Assembly (NCBI RefSeq): GCF_014229965.1
Contig: NZ_JABGBW010000002.1
Coordinates: forward strand, 186,001-250,000
Reading direction: 5' to 3'
DNA: 64,000 nucleotides
From: Peptostreptococcus canis
GTDB lineage: Bacteria > Bacillota > Clostridia > Peptostreptococcales > Peptostreptococcaceae
Made by a program: the position numbers and the translations under genes. Below are positions 55,637 through 64,000 of this stretch, piece after piece. Each line of letters begins with the position of its first letter. The stretch's first letter is position 1. The notes under the pieces were generated by a model that saw only the letters and a list, made by a program, of their open reading frames with translations, searched no databases and had not been told where the DNA came from.

Positions 55637-58282
55637 CTATTTATCTCTTTCTATTGCTCCACTTCTTTTTTTGATAGTTGCCTGTGCTGCGGCTAATCTT
55701 GCAATAGGTACTCTAAATGGAGAACAAGAAACATAATTTAATCCCTGATTATAGCAGAATTCTACTGAAGACGGTTCTCCACCATGTTCACCACAAATAC
55801 CTAATTTAAGATCTGACTTAGCTCCCCTACCAAGTTTAACTGCCATTTCAACCAATTTACCGATACCCTTCTGATCTAATACCTGGAATGGATCTTTTTC
55901 AAGTATTCCATTTTCAACGTATTCACCCAAGAATTTTCCTGCATCATCTCTTGAGTATCCAAATCCCATCTGAGTAAGGTCATTTGTTCCAAAACTGAAG
56001 AAATCTGCAACTTCTGCTATTTCATCTGCAGTTAAACAAGCTCTAGGTATTTCTATCATAGTACCTACTGTGTAATTCATACTAACACCAGCTTTTTCCA
56101 ATTCTGAGTTTACAGTTTCTTCAATAATAGGTCTTAGCATTTTAAGTTCATTAACTGTTCCAATTAATGGTACCATTATTTCAGGAACAACTTCATATCC
56201 TTCTTTTATTGCTAATATCGCTCCCTGCGCAATTGCTCTTGCCTGCATTTCGCATATTTCCGGATAAGTTACCGCAAGTCTACAACCTCTATGTCCAAGC
56301 ATTGGGTTAAATTCATCTAAATCAAGTACTCTCTTTTTAAGTTCTGATGTTCTTATTCCCATCTGATTAGCCAGTTCTTCAATAGCTGAGTCTTCGTGAG
56401 GTAAGAATTCGTGAAGTGGTGGATCTAGTAATCTAACATTACAAGGTCTGCCTTCCATAGCTTTAAATATTCCATGGAAATCTTCTCTTTGGAATGGAAG
56501 TAATTTATCCAAAGCTTTTATTCTATCTTCAACATTGTCAGCAATTATCATTTCTCTTACTGCAGGTATCCTTTCTTCCTCAAAAAACATATGCTCAGTT
56601 CTACAAAGACCGATACCTTCAGCTCCAAACTCAATAGCTTTTTTTGCATCTCTAGGATTATCTGCATTTGTTCTAACCATCATATCTCTTACTTCATCAA
56701 CCCATGTCATGAATTCTCCAAAACTACCGCTTACTTCAACACTGGTCATTTCAATAGAACCTAGATATACACATCCACTTGAACCATCAATTGATATATA
56801 TTCACCTTCTTTAATTACTCTATTGCCAACTCTTATTTCTCTAGCTGCTTCATCTACACTTAATTCACCGCAACCAGCTACACAACACTTACCCATACCT
56901 CTTGCAACAACTGCAGCATGAGAAGTCATCCCTCCTCTTGCTGTTAATATACCTTCAGCATTTACCATACCTTCTATATCTTCTGGAGATGTTTCTTGTC
57001 TTACCAATATAGTTTTTTCTCCAGATTTTACATGATCAACAACGTCATCTGCATGGAAATAAACTTTACCAGTTGCAGCACCCGGCGATGCTGGAAGTCC
57101 TTTTGCTAATAATTGTGCATCCTTTAATGCTTCAGCATTGAAAGTTGGGTGTAAAAGCTGATCTAACTGATTAGGCTCTATTCTCATTATAGCTTCCTCT
57201 TTATCAATAACACCCGCGTTAACTAGATCAACAACTATATTTATAGCTGCTTTTGCAGTTCTTTTACCATTTCTAGTTTGAAGGATAAACAATCTACCTT
57301 TTTCTATAGTAAACTCTATATCCTGCATATCTTTATAGTGGCTTTCCAAAATATCTGTAATTTTCACAAATTGTTCATACATTTCCGGCATATCAGTCTT
57401 TAACGTATCAATGCTTTGTGGAGTTCTAATACCTGCAACAACATCTTCTCCCTGTGCATCTATTAAATATTCACCGAATAACTTATTTTCACCTGTTGAT
57501 GGATTTCTGGTAAAAGCAACTCCTGTTCCACTATCAGAACCCATATTACCAAATACCATTGACTGAATATTTACAGCTGTTCCAAGATTATTAGGAATAT
57601 CATTTAACTTTCTATATACAATTGCTCTCGGATTATTCCAAGATCTAAAAACAGCTTCAATTGCCAATAATAACTGTTTTTTAGGTTCTTGCGGAAAATC
57701 TTCTCCTACTTCATTTTTATATATTTTCTTGAATTCTACAACGATTTCCTTAAGATCATCAACCGTCAACTCAGTATCAAATTTGTAACCTTTATCTGCT
57801 TTTACTTTATCTAAAACATTTTCAAATTTGTATTTAGGAACTTCCATAGCAACATCTGAAAACATCTGAATAAATCTTCTATAGCTATCATAAGAGAATC
57901 TTTCATTTTTTGTAGCTGAAATCAAACCATTTACACTTGTATCATTTAAACCTAAGTTTAATATAGTATCCATCATACCTGGCATTGAGAATACAGCACC
58001 TGATCTAACAGAAACCAAAAGTGGATTCTCATCAGAACCCAATTTTTTACCCTGTTCTGCTTCAAGCTTTGCAAGTTTATCATCGATCTGATCTAATACT
58101 TCCTGTCTAATTTTATGGTCATTATCATAGTAGTCATTACAAGCTTCTGTAGTTATTGTAAACCCCTGAGGTACTGGAAGACCGATATTAGTCATCTCAG
58201 CTAAATTAGCTCCTTTACCACCCAATAGGCTTCTCATTTCCTTATTTCCTTCGTCAAAACTGTAAACAAATTTTATACTCAT
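55637..58282 (-). CDS. ppdK: Pyruvate, phosphate dikinase
   Basis: The 881-aa enzyme interconverts pyruvate + ATP + Pi and PEP + AMP + PPi. Order of parts: N-terminal ATP-grasp domain with GGKGANLAEMTNIGLPVP and VSVRSGAVFSMPGMMDTILNLG; swivelling His domain with GGMTSHAAVVARGMGKCC (about residue 450), where the catalytic His follows the regulatory Thr-Ser; and a C-terminal TIM barrel with GLCRTEHMFF and GICGEHGGEP. SD TAGGAGGAAA. It lies just after the gene for its regulator PDRP, so activity is probably set by reversible Thr phosphorylation. In an amino-acid fermenter it may run toward PEP for gluconeogenesis. Confidence 0.97.
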   Translation of the reverse strand: MSIKFVYSFDEGNKEMRSLLGGKGANLAEMTNIGLPVPQGFTITTEACNDYYDNDHKIRQEVLDQIDDKLAKLEAEQGKKLGSDENPLLVSVRSGAVFSMPGMMDTILNLGLNDTSVNGLISATKNERFSYDSYRRFIQMFSDVAMEVPKYKFENVLDKVKADKGYKFDTELTVDDLKEIVVEFKKIYKNEVGEDFPQEPKKQLLLAIEAVFRSWNNPRAIVYRKLNDIPNNLGTAVNIQSMVFGNMGSDSGTGVAFTRNPSTGENKLFGEYLIDAQGEDVVAGIRTPQSIDTLKTDMPEMYEQFVKITDILESHYKDMQDIEFTIEKGRLFILQTRNGKRTAKAAINIVVDLVNAGVIDKEEAIMRIEPNQLDQLLHPTFNAEALKDAQLLAKGLPASPGAATGKVYFHADDVVDHVKSGEKTILVRQETSPEDIEGMVNAEGILTARGGMTSHAAVVARGMGKCCVAGCGELSVDEAAREIRVGNRVIKEGEYISIDGSSGCVYLGSIEMTSVEVSGSFGEFMTWVDEVRDMMVRTNADNPRDAKKAIEFGAEGIGLCRTEHMFFEEERIPAVREMIIADNVEDRIKALDKLLPFQREDFHGIFKAMEGRPCNVRLLDPPLHEFLPHEDSAIEELANQMGIRTSELKKRVLDLDEFNPMLGHRGCRLAVTYPEICEMQARAIAQGAILAIKEGYEVVPEIMVPLIGTVNELKMLRPIIEETVNSELEKAGVSMNYTVGTMIEIPRACLTADEIAEVADFFSFGTNDLTQMGFGYSRDDAGKFLGEYVENGILEKDPFQVLDQKGIGKLVEMAVKLGRGAKSDLKLGICGEHGGEPSSVEFCYNQGLNYVSCSPFRVPIARLAAAQATIKKRSGAIERDK

Positions 58283-58329
58283 TTTTTCCTCCTAAAAATT
58301 CTTAAAGTAAATATTTTTTATTAGATACA

Positions 58330-58376
58330 TTATTTAAACGCACGGAGTACAACTCCACTAATGCGATATAAATCAT
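58330..58376 (-). repeat. Small hairpin between ppsR and ppdK
   Basis: GGAGT and ACTCC pair around ACA, with CGCA and TGCG outside, at about 58340-58366. It could be a processing or stability element in the ccpN-ppsR-ppdK transcript. Weak evidence. Confidence 0.3.
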
Positions 58377-58417
58377 TTTTATTCATTTCCATGGTTAAAC
58401 TGATTATTCGCCAAATA

Positions 58418-59257
58418 TTAAATATCGTAATCTTTAATAATAGTTAACCCATTCTCTTTCAATATATCTAAAATAATTCCAGCTGTTTCTTCTATTGCCT
58501 TATTTGCTACATTTATTACCGGGCATTTCAATGTCTTCATTACCTTTTCAGAGTAATCTAATTCTTCCAATATTCTATCTAATTTAGCATAATTAGCAGA
58601 ACCAGATAGCCCCATCGATTTCAATCTTTCTACTCTTATCGTATTTAATTTTTCCGGTGAATTTGTTAAACCTATTATCTTTTTAGGATCTACATTAGAT
58701 AGTTCTTTTGGAATCGGCACTTCAGGAACCAGGGGAACATTGGCAACTTTTATATGCTTATTTGCCAAATACATACTCAAAGGAGTTTTGGAAGTTCTCG
58801 AAATTCCCACCAATACCAAATCTGCCTTCAATAAGCCTCTTGGATCTTTCCCATCATCATATTTTACTGCAAATTCAATCGCTTCTACTCTATTAAAATA
58901 TGATTTATCCATTTTTCTAATTAAACCTGCTTCTCTAAGAGGAGATAGTCCTGATTTCTCACTCATTTTTTCTATTATTGATGATAGCAAATCCACATAT
59001 TCTACACCTATCTTTTCACAAAATTCTCCAGCATGTTTTGCTAAGTCATCACTTACTATACTGTAAAGAACTAATGCATCCATAGTTTTTGCATCATTGA
59101 GCACTTCTTCAAGTAGCTCTATATTATTTATATATGGGAATCTTCTTATATCCCACTGATCTTTATTTTCAAATTGAGAAATTGTAGCTCTGGCTAAAGC
59201 TCTTGCCGTTTCTCCAAGAGAGTCAGATACTATAAATACTGAAATATTTTTTTCCAT
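58418..59257 (-). CDS. ppsR: PPDK regulatory protein (pyruvate, phosphate dikinase kinase/phosphorylase)
   Basis: A 279-aa DUF299-family bifunctional enzyme that inactivates PPDK by ADP-dependent Thr phosphorylation and reactivates it by Pi-dependent dephosphorylation. FIVSDSLGETARALARA marks the N-terminus, and the nucleotide-binding P-loop is GISRTSKTPLSMYLANK (about residue 152), followed by KIIGLTNSPEKL. SD AGGAGGTAGT. It sits between ccpN and ppdK, its target, which supports the assignment. Confidence 0.95.
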   Translation of the reverse strand: MEKNISVFIVSDSLGETARALARATISQFENKDQWDIRRFPYINNIELLEEVLNDAKTMDALVLYSIVSDDLAKHAGEFCEKIGVEYVDLLSSIIEKMSEKSGLSPLREAGLIRKMDKSYFNRVEAIEFAVKYDDGKDPRGLLKADLVLVGISRTSKTPLSMYLANKHIKVANVPLVPEVPIPKELSNVDPKKIIGLTNSPEKLNTIRVERLKSMGLSGSANYAKLDRILEELDYSEKVMKTLKCPVINVANKAIEETAGIILDILKENGLTIIKDYDI

Positions 59258-59274
59258 ACTACCTCCTAGGTTTT

Positions 59275-59913
59275 TTATTTGTCAGTCATTTCTACAAAAA
59301 GACGAGTAATTAATGTCTTTGATATTTTACCAACAATTTTCATCTTTTGACTATCCCCATTGACATATCTAACAACTGGAAGACTGTCAACTTCTCTCTT
59401 CACTAACTTTTTTGCCGCATCACAAATATATTCATCTTCTAATACAGTTGCAATATTAGGTACTCTAGTCATAGCCAGACCTATAGGATCTTTTTTTATA
59501 TCATTATTACCCATAGTGGCTTTTAGTAGATCTTTTCTTGATACAACACCACAAAGATAGTCGTTATCATCTATTATAAATACACCTCCTGAATCTTCAA
59601 GAAATATATTTACAATTACATCATATACCGTATCACTTTGTCTGGCAGTAAGTGGTACCCCCATAACATCTGAAACTTTCATCTGTTTCATTAAATTATT
59701 TTCATTGGAAAAGTCTCCTTCTCCCACATAGAAGTAGCCAACCTTAGGTCTGGCATCCAATATGCCAGTCATTGTCAATACTACAAGATCTGATCGCAAA
59801 GTAGCTCTTGTAACATTTAATTTTTCGGCTACCTTCTCACCTGTTATAGGTTCATTGGCTTTTACTATTTCAATTATCTTTAGTTGTCTATCATTAAGTT
59901 GGATAGTAATCAC
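59275..59913 (-). CDS. ccpN: CcpN-like transcriptional repressor (HTH plus CBS pair)
   Basis: A 212-aa regulator of gluconeogenic genes. An N-terminal winged HTH (about 3-60, with GEKVAEKLNVTRATLRSDL and GILDARPKVGYFY) is followed by two CBS motifs (about 75-200, GVFIIDDNDYLCGVVSRKDLLKA). It matches B. subtilis CcpN closely. The start is set at GTG 59913, which aligns with the CcpN N-terminus; an upstream GTG (59946) is less likely, and the SD is weak. A near match to the CcpN operator consensus, TATGGTATACT, lies around its own promoter. ppsR follows 17 bp later. Confidence 0.88.
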   Translation of the reverse strand: MITIQLNDRQLKIIEIVKANEPITGEKVAEKLNVTRATLRSDLVVLTMTGILDARPKVGYFYVGEGDFSNENNLMKQMKVSDVMGVPLTARQSDTVYDVIVNIFLEDSGGVFIIDDNDYLCGVVSRKDLLKATMGNNDIKKDPIGLAMTRVPNIATVLEDEYICDAAKKLVKREVDSLPVVRYVNGDSQKMKIVGKISKTLITRLFVEMTDK

Positions 59914-60127
59914 CTTCTTTCGTATTATTGCATATATATGATACACAATTTATATATAGTATACCATATTTATAATAAAGTGTATACATTATTTATATTA
60001 TATTTCAAATAATTTTTCTATATACTAAAAGAAGCTAACCCAAAAACCTCTAATTTTATTATTTTTAAAAATAAAATTTTTGTTTATGAGTTAACCCCCC
60101 TATTTCTATGGTATATATTACAATAAT

Positions 60128-63100
60128 TTATACTCTTTCTACTTTTATTCCTGTGACATGATCATTTAAATTTTGTTTTTCTAAATCATCACAATCGCAT
60201 TTTTCTATTGATAATGCTAATGTTTCAGTTTTAATATAATCTTCAAATGAATTCACCGCACTTACAACATCTTCATCACCATTGTAATAAATTTTTATAT
60301 TGTCAAGAACTTCAAATCCATTTGACTTTCTTAATTGTTGAACTTTAGAAACGAATTCTCTGGCAAGTCCCTCATTAATAAGTTCTTTGGTTAAAGTTGT
60401 ATCTAATATAACGAATAGATTATTTTCCATGGATACATTAAATCCTGGTTTGGAATCAATATTAATTAAAATATGTTCTTTACCAAATTCAAAGTCAGAA
60501 CCTCCAACCTGAACTTTTACTTTTTCTCCTGTTTCAACCTTAGAAACTACTTCGTGAGCATCTAGTTTATTCAACACTTTTCCAAACTCGTTAACATTTT
60601 TTCCAAGAACAGGTCCCAATACCTTAAAATTAGGTTTTAAAGAGAAGTTCATAAATACACTTAAATCTTTTACAAATTTTACTTCCTTAACATTCAATTC
60701 TTCTTTCATCAAATCTACCAAATCTGAGATTGTAGATTCATATTTACCATCTATCAATACCTCAGCAATCGGCTGTCTGACTTTGATCTTAGAATTTTCT
60801 CTCGCTGCTCTTCCTAATGTCACAAGATTCTTTGTAAGATCCATTTTTTCTTCTAAATCCAAATCTATTAAATCAGAATTACATCTTGGATAATCAGCAC
60901 AATGAACGGAATATTCTCCTGTTAATTTTCTATACATTTCTTCTGATAGGTATGGTGAAAACGGAGCTATCATCTTACAAAAATCTGTTAAAACTTCATA
61001 TGTAGTATTATATACTGATTTCTTATCTTCAGTTAGCTCAGTTCCCCAGAATCTTCTTCTAGATCTTCTTATATACCAGTTTGATAAATCATCATTTAAA
61101 AATTCGGTCATTCTTCTAATTGATTTATTAACTTCAAATATTTCTAAATTATCTTCAATTTCTTTCTTTAAATTATTGAACTTAGAAAGTATCCACCTAT
61201 CCAATTCGGGCCTGTCCTTATATTCAACGAAAAACTCTCTTGGATCTAACTTATCAGTATTTGCATATAGTGTAAAGAAATTATAAGTATTTTTCAAAGT
61301 TCCGATAAATTTAGACATTATTTCCTTCAAGCCATCTTCATCAAATTTTATTGGAGTCCACGGTGGAGATACATATAATAAATACCATCTTAAAGCGTCT
61401 GCTCCATATTTATCAAACATTTCAAATGGATTTATTGTATTTCCTTTTGATTTTGACATCTTCTTTCCATTTTTATCCAGTACCAAATCTGTTACGAGAA
61501 CATTTTTATAAGGAGCCTTTCCAGTGACAAATGTAGATACCGCTAACAGTGAATAGAACCAACCTCTTGTTTGGTCTATACCTTCGCAAATGTAGTCTGC
61601 CGGGAATAATTTATCAAAATCTTCTTTATGTTCAAATGGATAATGCCATTGAGCAAAAGGCATCGCACCTGAGTCGAACCAACAATCAATTACTTCGCTT
61701 ACTCTTGTCATATTTTCGCCACACTTATCACACTTTAAATGAACATCATCTATATATGGTCTATGTAGTTCTATTGTTTTTGGATCTACTTTTTCTACTG
61801 CCTTTTCAGCTAATTCTTCTCTTGATCCTACAGTAGTTATATGTCCGCATTCACATTTCCAAACCGGTAATGGAGTTCCCCAATACCTAGTTCTAGAAAT
61901 GGCCCAGTCCTTTAATTCCTCAAGCCAGTTGCCAAATCTTCCCTGACCAACAAACTCAGGGAACCAATTTACACCATTATTATTTTTAATCAACTTATCC
62001 TTTAATTTAGTCATTTCTAAATACCATCCAGGATTAGCATAGTAAACAAGTGGTGTAGAACATCTCCAACAATGTGGATAATTATGTTCAACTTTTTCCT
62101 TTGAATAAAGTTTATTTTCTGCAGCTAACCATTTAATTATATCAACATCTAGTCCATCTTCCATCACAAATCTACCTTCCCATGGAGTGGCTGTAAACTT
62201 ACCTTCATCATTTACAGGTTGAATAAATGGAAGCTTATATTTTCTTCCCAAATTATAGTCATCCTCACCAAATGCTGGTGCAGTGTGAACAATACCAGTA
62301 CCATCTGTCGTAGTTACATAATCTCCACATGTGATAAAAAATGCTTTTTCATCGACATCTACAAATGGCATAAGCTGTTCGTATTCAATAAATTCTAGAT
62401 CTTTACCCTTAAGATTTTCTATTATTTCATATTCTCTTTCTCCCAAATGTTTATCAGCAAGTGCTTGAGCTATGTAATAAATTTCCTCTCCTTTTCTTAC
62501 CTTCAAATAGTCCACCTCTGGATTTACAGTAAGTGCTACATTAGATGGAAGTGTCCATGGTGTTGTAGTCCAGGCAAGAAAATATTCATTTTCAGTCCCT
62601 TTTTTTCTAAACTTTGCGACCAAAGTATTGCTCTTTATTTCTTTGTATCCTTGAGCAACTTCATGAGATGCAAGTCCGGTTCCACATCTCGGACAATAAG
62701 GAAGTATTTTATGCCCCTCATATAAGAGACCTTCTTTGTTAAATTTATCAAGTATCCACCAAAGTGATTCAATATAATCGTTATCTAAAGTTATGTATGG
62801 ATCATCTAAATCTACAGAATATGCCATTCTTTCTGTCATATTTCTCCACTGCTTTTCATAAGTAAAAACAGAGTCTCTACATTTCTCACAAAATTCTTTA
62901 ATTCCATATTCTTCAATGGCTTTTTTATCTGATAACCCCAATTCTTTTTCGACTTGAAGTTCAACTGGTAAACCATGAGTATCCCATCCTGCTTTTCTAG
63001 GTACTTTATATCCACTCATAGTCTTATATCTACACACCCAATCTTTCAACGTTCTGGAAATAACATGGTGAATACCAGGATTTCCATTCGCTGTAGGGGG

Positions 63101-63250
63101 TCCTTCAAAGAAAACATATGTTGGATCATTTTCACCTTTTTCCAATACCTTTTCAAGTATATTATCTCTCTGCCATCCTTTTAATGTCTGTTCTTCAGCT
63201 TCAGATACGCTACAATCAAGAAGCTTTTCAAAAACTAATTCTTTTTCCAT
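60128..63250 (-). CDS. ileS: Isoleucyl-tRNA synthetase, IleS2 type with GXHH signature
   Basis: A 1040-aa class I synthetase. Its length and sequence are of the eukaryal-like IleS2 type. Signature motif 1, normally HXGH, reads G59-I-H-H62 (NGNPGIHHVIS). The editing domain includes WTTTPWTLPSN, and signature 2 is intact, GKKMSKSKGN. Zn-binding-type Cys pairs appear at CPRCG and CKCGHI-like (CECGH/CDKCG). A GXHH motif in IleS2 has been linked to very high mupirocin resistance. Start ATG 63250 after AAAGGAGTTG. A T-box leader with an Ile (AUC) specifier controls it. Confidence 0.95.
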   Translation of the reverse strand: MEKELVFEKLLDCSVSEAEEQTLKGWQRDNILEKVLEKGENDPTYVFFEGPPTANGNPGIHHVISRTLKDWVCRYKTMSGYKVPRKAGWDTHGLPVELQVEKELGLSDKKAIEEYGIKEFCEKCRDSVFTYEKQWRNMTERMAYSVDLDDPYITLDNDYIESLWWILDKFNKEGLLYEGHKILPYCPRCGTGLASHEVAQGYKEIKSNTLVAKFRKKGTENEYFLAWTTTPWTLPSNVALTVNPEVDYLKVRKGEEIYYIAQALADKHLGEREYEIIENLKGKDLEFIEYEQLMPFVDVDEKAFFITCGDYVTTTDGTGIVHTAPAFGEDDYNLGRKYKLPFIQPVNDEGKFTATPWEGRFVMEDGLDVDIIKWLAAENKLYSKEKVEHNYPHCWRCSTPLVYYANPGWYLEMTKLKDKLIKNNNGVNWFPEFVGQGRFGNWLEELKDWAISRTRYWGTPLPVWKCECGHITTVGSREELAEKAVEKVDPKTIELHRPYIDDVHLKCDKCGENMTRVSEVIDCWFDSGAMPFAQWHYPFEHKEDFDKLFPADYICEGIDQTRGWFYSLLAVSTFVTGKAPYKNVLVTDLVLDKNGKKMSKSKGNTINPFEMFDKYGADALRWYLLYVSPPWTPIKFDEDGLKEIMSKFIGTLKNTYNFFTLYANTDKLDPREFFVEYKDRPELDRWILSKFNNLKKEIEDNLEIFEVNKSIRRMTEFLNDDLSNWYIRRSRRRFWGTELTEDKKSVYNTTYEVLTDFCKMIAPFSPYLSEEMYRKLTGEYSVHCADYPRCNSDLIDLDLEEKMDLTKNLVTLGRAARENSKIKVRQPIAEVLIDGKYESTISDLVDLMKEELNVKEVKFVKDLSVFMNFSLKPNFKVLGPVLGKNVNEFGKVLNKLDAHEVVSKVETGEKVKVQVGGSDFEFGKEHILINIDSKPGFNVSMENNLFVILDTTLTKELINEGLAREFVSKVQQLRKSNGFEVLDNIKIYYNGDEDVVSAVNSFEDYIKTETLALSIEKCDCDDLEKQNLNDHVTGIKVERV

Positions 63251-63282
63251 AATTCCAACTCCTTTAAATAATAAATAATTCC

Positions 63283-63535
63283 TAAAAAAATAACCCGTCT
63301 CCTTGCAATGCAAGGGACGAGTTGAAATCGCGTTACCACCCTAGTTCCCAGTCTAAAACCAGGCACTCTCCAGTCTATATCGAAACTACCCGGTCAGCCT
63401 ATTAATCTTGCGACTTTCAGCCTTCAGCTCTGAAGTGATTTTCATATAAAACATCCTTTATTGGCTTACACCATACCCAACTCGCTTTAAAGTAGATTTA
63501 TATTACTCTCTTCGTCAACACTTAATATTTTATTT
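63283..63535 (-). promoter_or_regulatory. T-box riboswitch of ileS
   Basis: The leader carries the T-box core AGGGTGGTAACGCG (63342-63329), followed by a terminator (CGTCCCTTGCA and TGCAAGGAGACG, 63323-63291) and TTTTTTT (63290-63284). In Stem I the sequence GAAAATCACTTC contains AUC (63439-63437) as a fitting Ile specifier. Uncharged tRNA-Ile should favour the antiterminator and switch ileS on. Confidence 0.92.
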
Positions 63536-63546
63536 ATTTAGATAAT

Positions 63547-63575
63547 ATTGTATTGCAATAAACAAAAATCGTCAA
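63547..63575 (-). promoter_or_regulatory. Promoter of the ileS T-box transcript
   Basis: The minus strand has TTGACG (63575-63570), 17 bp and TACAAT (63552-63547), about 290 bp upstream of the ileS start. Confidence 0.75.
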
Positions 63576-63647
63576 GTATTTTTAAAATATTTTTTAAAAT
63601 TTTATTTGATACTTTTATAACTTAAATATATTAATACTATCAATTAT

Positions 63648-64000
63648 TTATTTTATATTAAATATATCTTCCGGAGAACTCGACTTTTCTTCATCTTCAG
63701 CACTAATTATCCCTAAATCATGCTCTGAAGTCGTATTTTTCTCCTCTTCCTCTTGCACATCTTCCAATACCGCCATTCTCATTGTTCCAGTTGGCTCAAA
63801 TGCAGTCGGTGATGTAGCCTGAGTAAATCCATCCGATTCTGTAACTATATCACTAAATATATCATCGACATTCTTTATTTCATCTTGAAGTAAAGACTTA
63901 AACTTTATTCTAAATACTTTGAATTCTTTCACAAGAGATTCATACTCATTTCTTATTTCAATAACTTTATTATTCGCCTTATCAATCATTTGTTTTGATT
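63648..64000 (-). CDS. divIVA: DivIVA family protein (3' part; 5' end outside the window)
   Basis: The C-terminal 117 or so residues of a cell-pole/septum scaffold. The open frame runs to the window edge, and the apparent ATG at 63989 is internal. IRNEYESLVKEFKVFRIKFKSLLQDEI is the second coiled-coil segment typical of DivIVA. The tail is acidic and Ser/Thr-rich (SPTAFEPTGTM, EEEEKNTTSE), a form that is often phosphorylated in relatives. The conserved N-terminal membrane-binding domain is not in view. ileS follows, as it does downstream of divIVA in many Firmicutes. Confidence 0.85.
   Translation of the reverse strand, partial: SKQMIDKANNKVIEIRNEYESLVKEFKVFRIKFKSLLQDEIKNVDDIFSDIVTESDGFTQATSPTAFEPTGTMRMAVLEDVQEEEEKNTTSEHDLGIISAEDEEKSSSPEDIFNIK

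Noticed and set aside
60030-60100. Terminator hairpin after ileS
   Set aside because: The TTAACCC/CTAACCC similarity is a direct rather than inverted repeat; only an A/T palindrome remains, which is too weak to call.
1-64000. CRISPR arrays, tRNA or rRNA genes, prophage
   Set aside because: No regularly spaced repeats, cloverleaf sequences, rRNA motifs or phage structural genes were recognised on reading both strands; a tRNAscan or CRISPR search would settle it.

Overview
The window is AT-rich, low-GC Gram-positive DNA. It carries PolC, DivIVA, CcpN/PDRP, T-box-controlled ileS, ECF transporters and AGGAGG-type ribosome binding sites throughout. A substrate-binding component B of glycine/betaine/sarcosine reductase, including a UGA-containing selenoprotein gene, points to a strictly anaerobic, amino-acid-fermenting (Stickland) member of the Clostridia/Tissierellia. 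CWB2-type cell-wall binding repeats fit Peptostreptococcaceae-like relatives. The taxonomic placement is inference.

Region by region. 1-2.4 kb: 5' part of clpB and two small genes, one a RepL-like winged-helix protein. 2.4-12 kb: the conserved cluster for translation, isoprenoid and envelope genes, split into two convergent blocks: dxr-rseP-ispG on the plus strand, and rpsB-tsf-pyrH-frr-uppS-cdsA plus a DUF4846 lipoprotein on the minus strand. 12-17 kb: accessory stretch with a pseudokinase-like membrane protein, a membrane protein, a decayed IS256-family element with nested ends, an ABC-ATPase fragment, and a two-gene locus for a secreted bacteriocin-like protein and a zinc-ribbon membrane protein. 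17-27 kb: AlaX-like editing protein, MsrAB fusion, AI-2E family protein, a heterodimeric ABC exporter, a parvulin isomerase and small membrane proteins. 27-34 kb: six-gene TetR-controlled operon joining a complete ECF module to two IrtAB/YbtPQ-like ABC proteins, with a consensus promoter and an operator-like palindrome. 34-46 kb: panD, CBS protein, cspA, pyridoxamine kinase, a dicarboxylate/amino-acid symporter, polC, an MBL-fold hydrolase, a double flavodoxin-like protein and an aldehyde dehydrogenase. 46-50 kb: CWB2/L,D-transpeptidase, then thyA-dfrA. 50-55.3 kb: Crp/Fnr regulator, YkvI-type transporter and grdX-grdE-grdB. 55.6-60 kb: ccpN-ppsR-ppdK, a regulator, the PPDK regulatory enzyme and PPDK in one unit. 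60-64 kb: ileS of the IleS2 type with its T-box leader, then the 3' part of divIVA.

The most notable points are the recoded UGA and SECIS-like hairpin in grdB, a GXHH rather than HXGH signature in IleS, the hybrid ECF/ABC operon, the bacteriocin-like locus beside IS debris, a kinase that has lost its catalytic Asp, and the inverted dxr-rseP-ispG block. I saw no tRNA, rRNA, CRISPR array or prophage.
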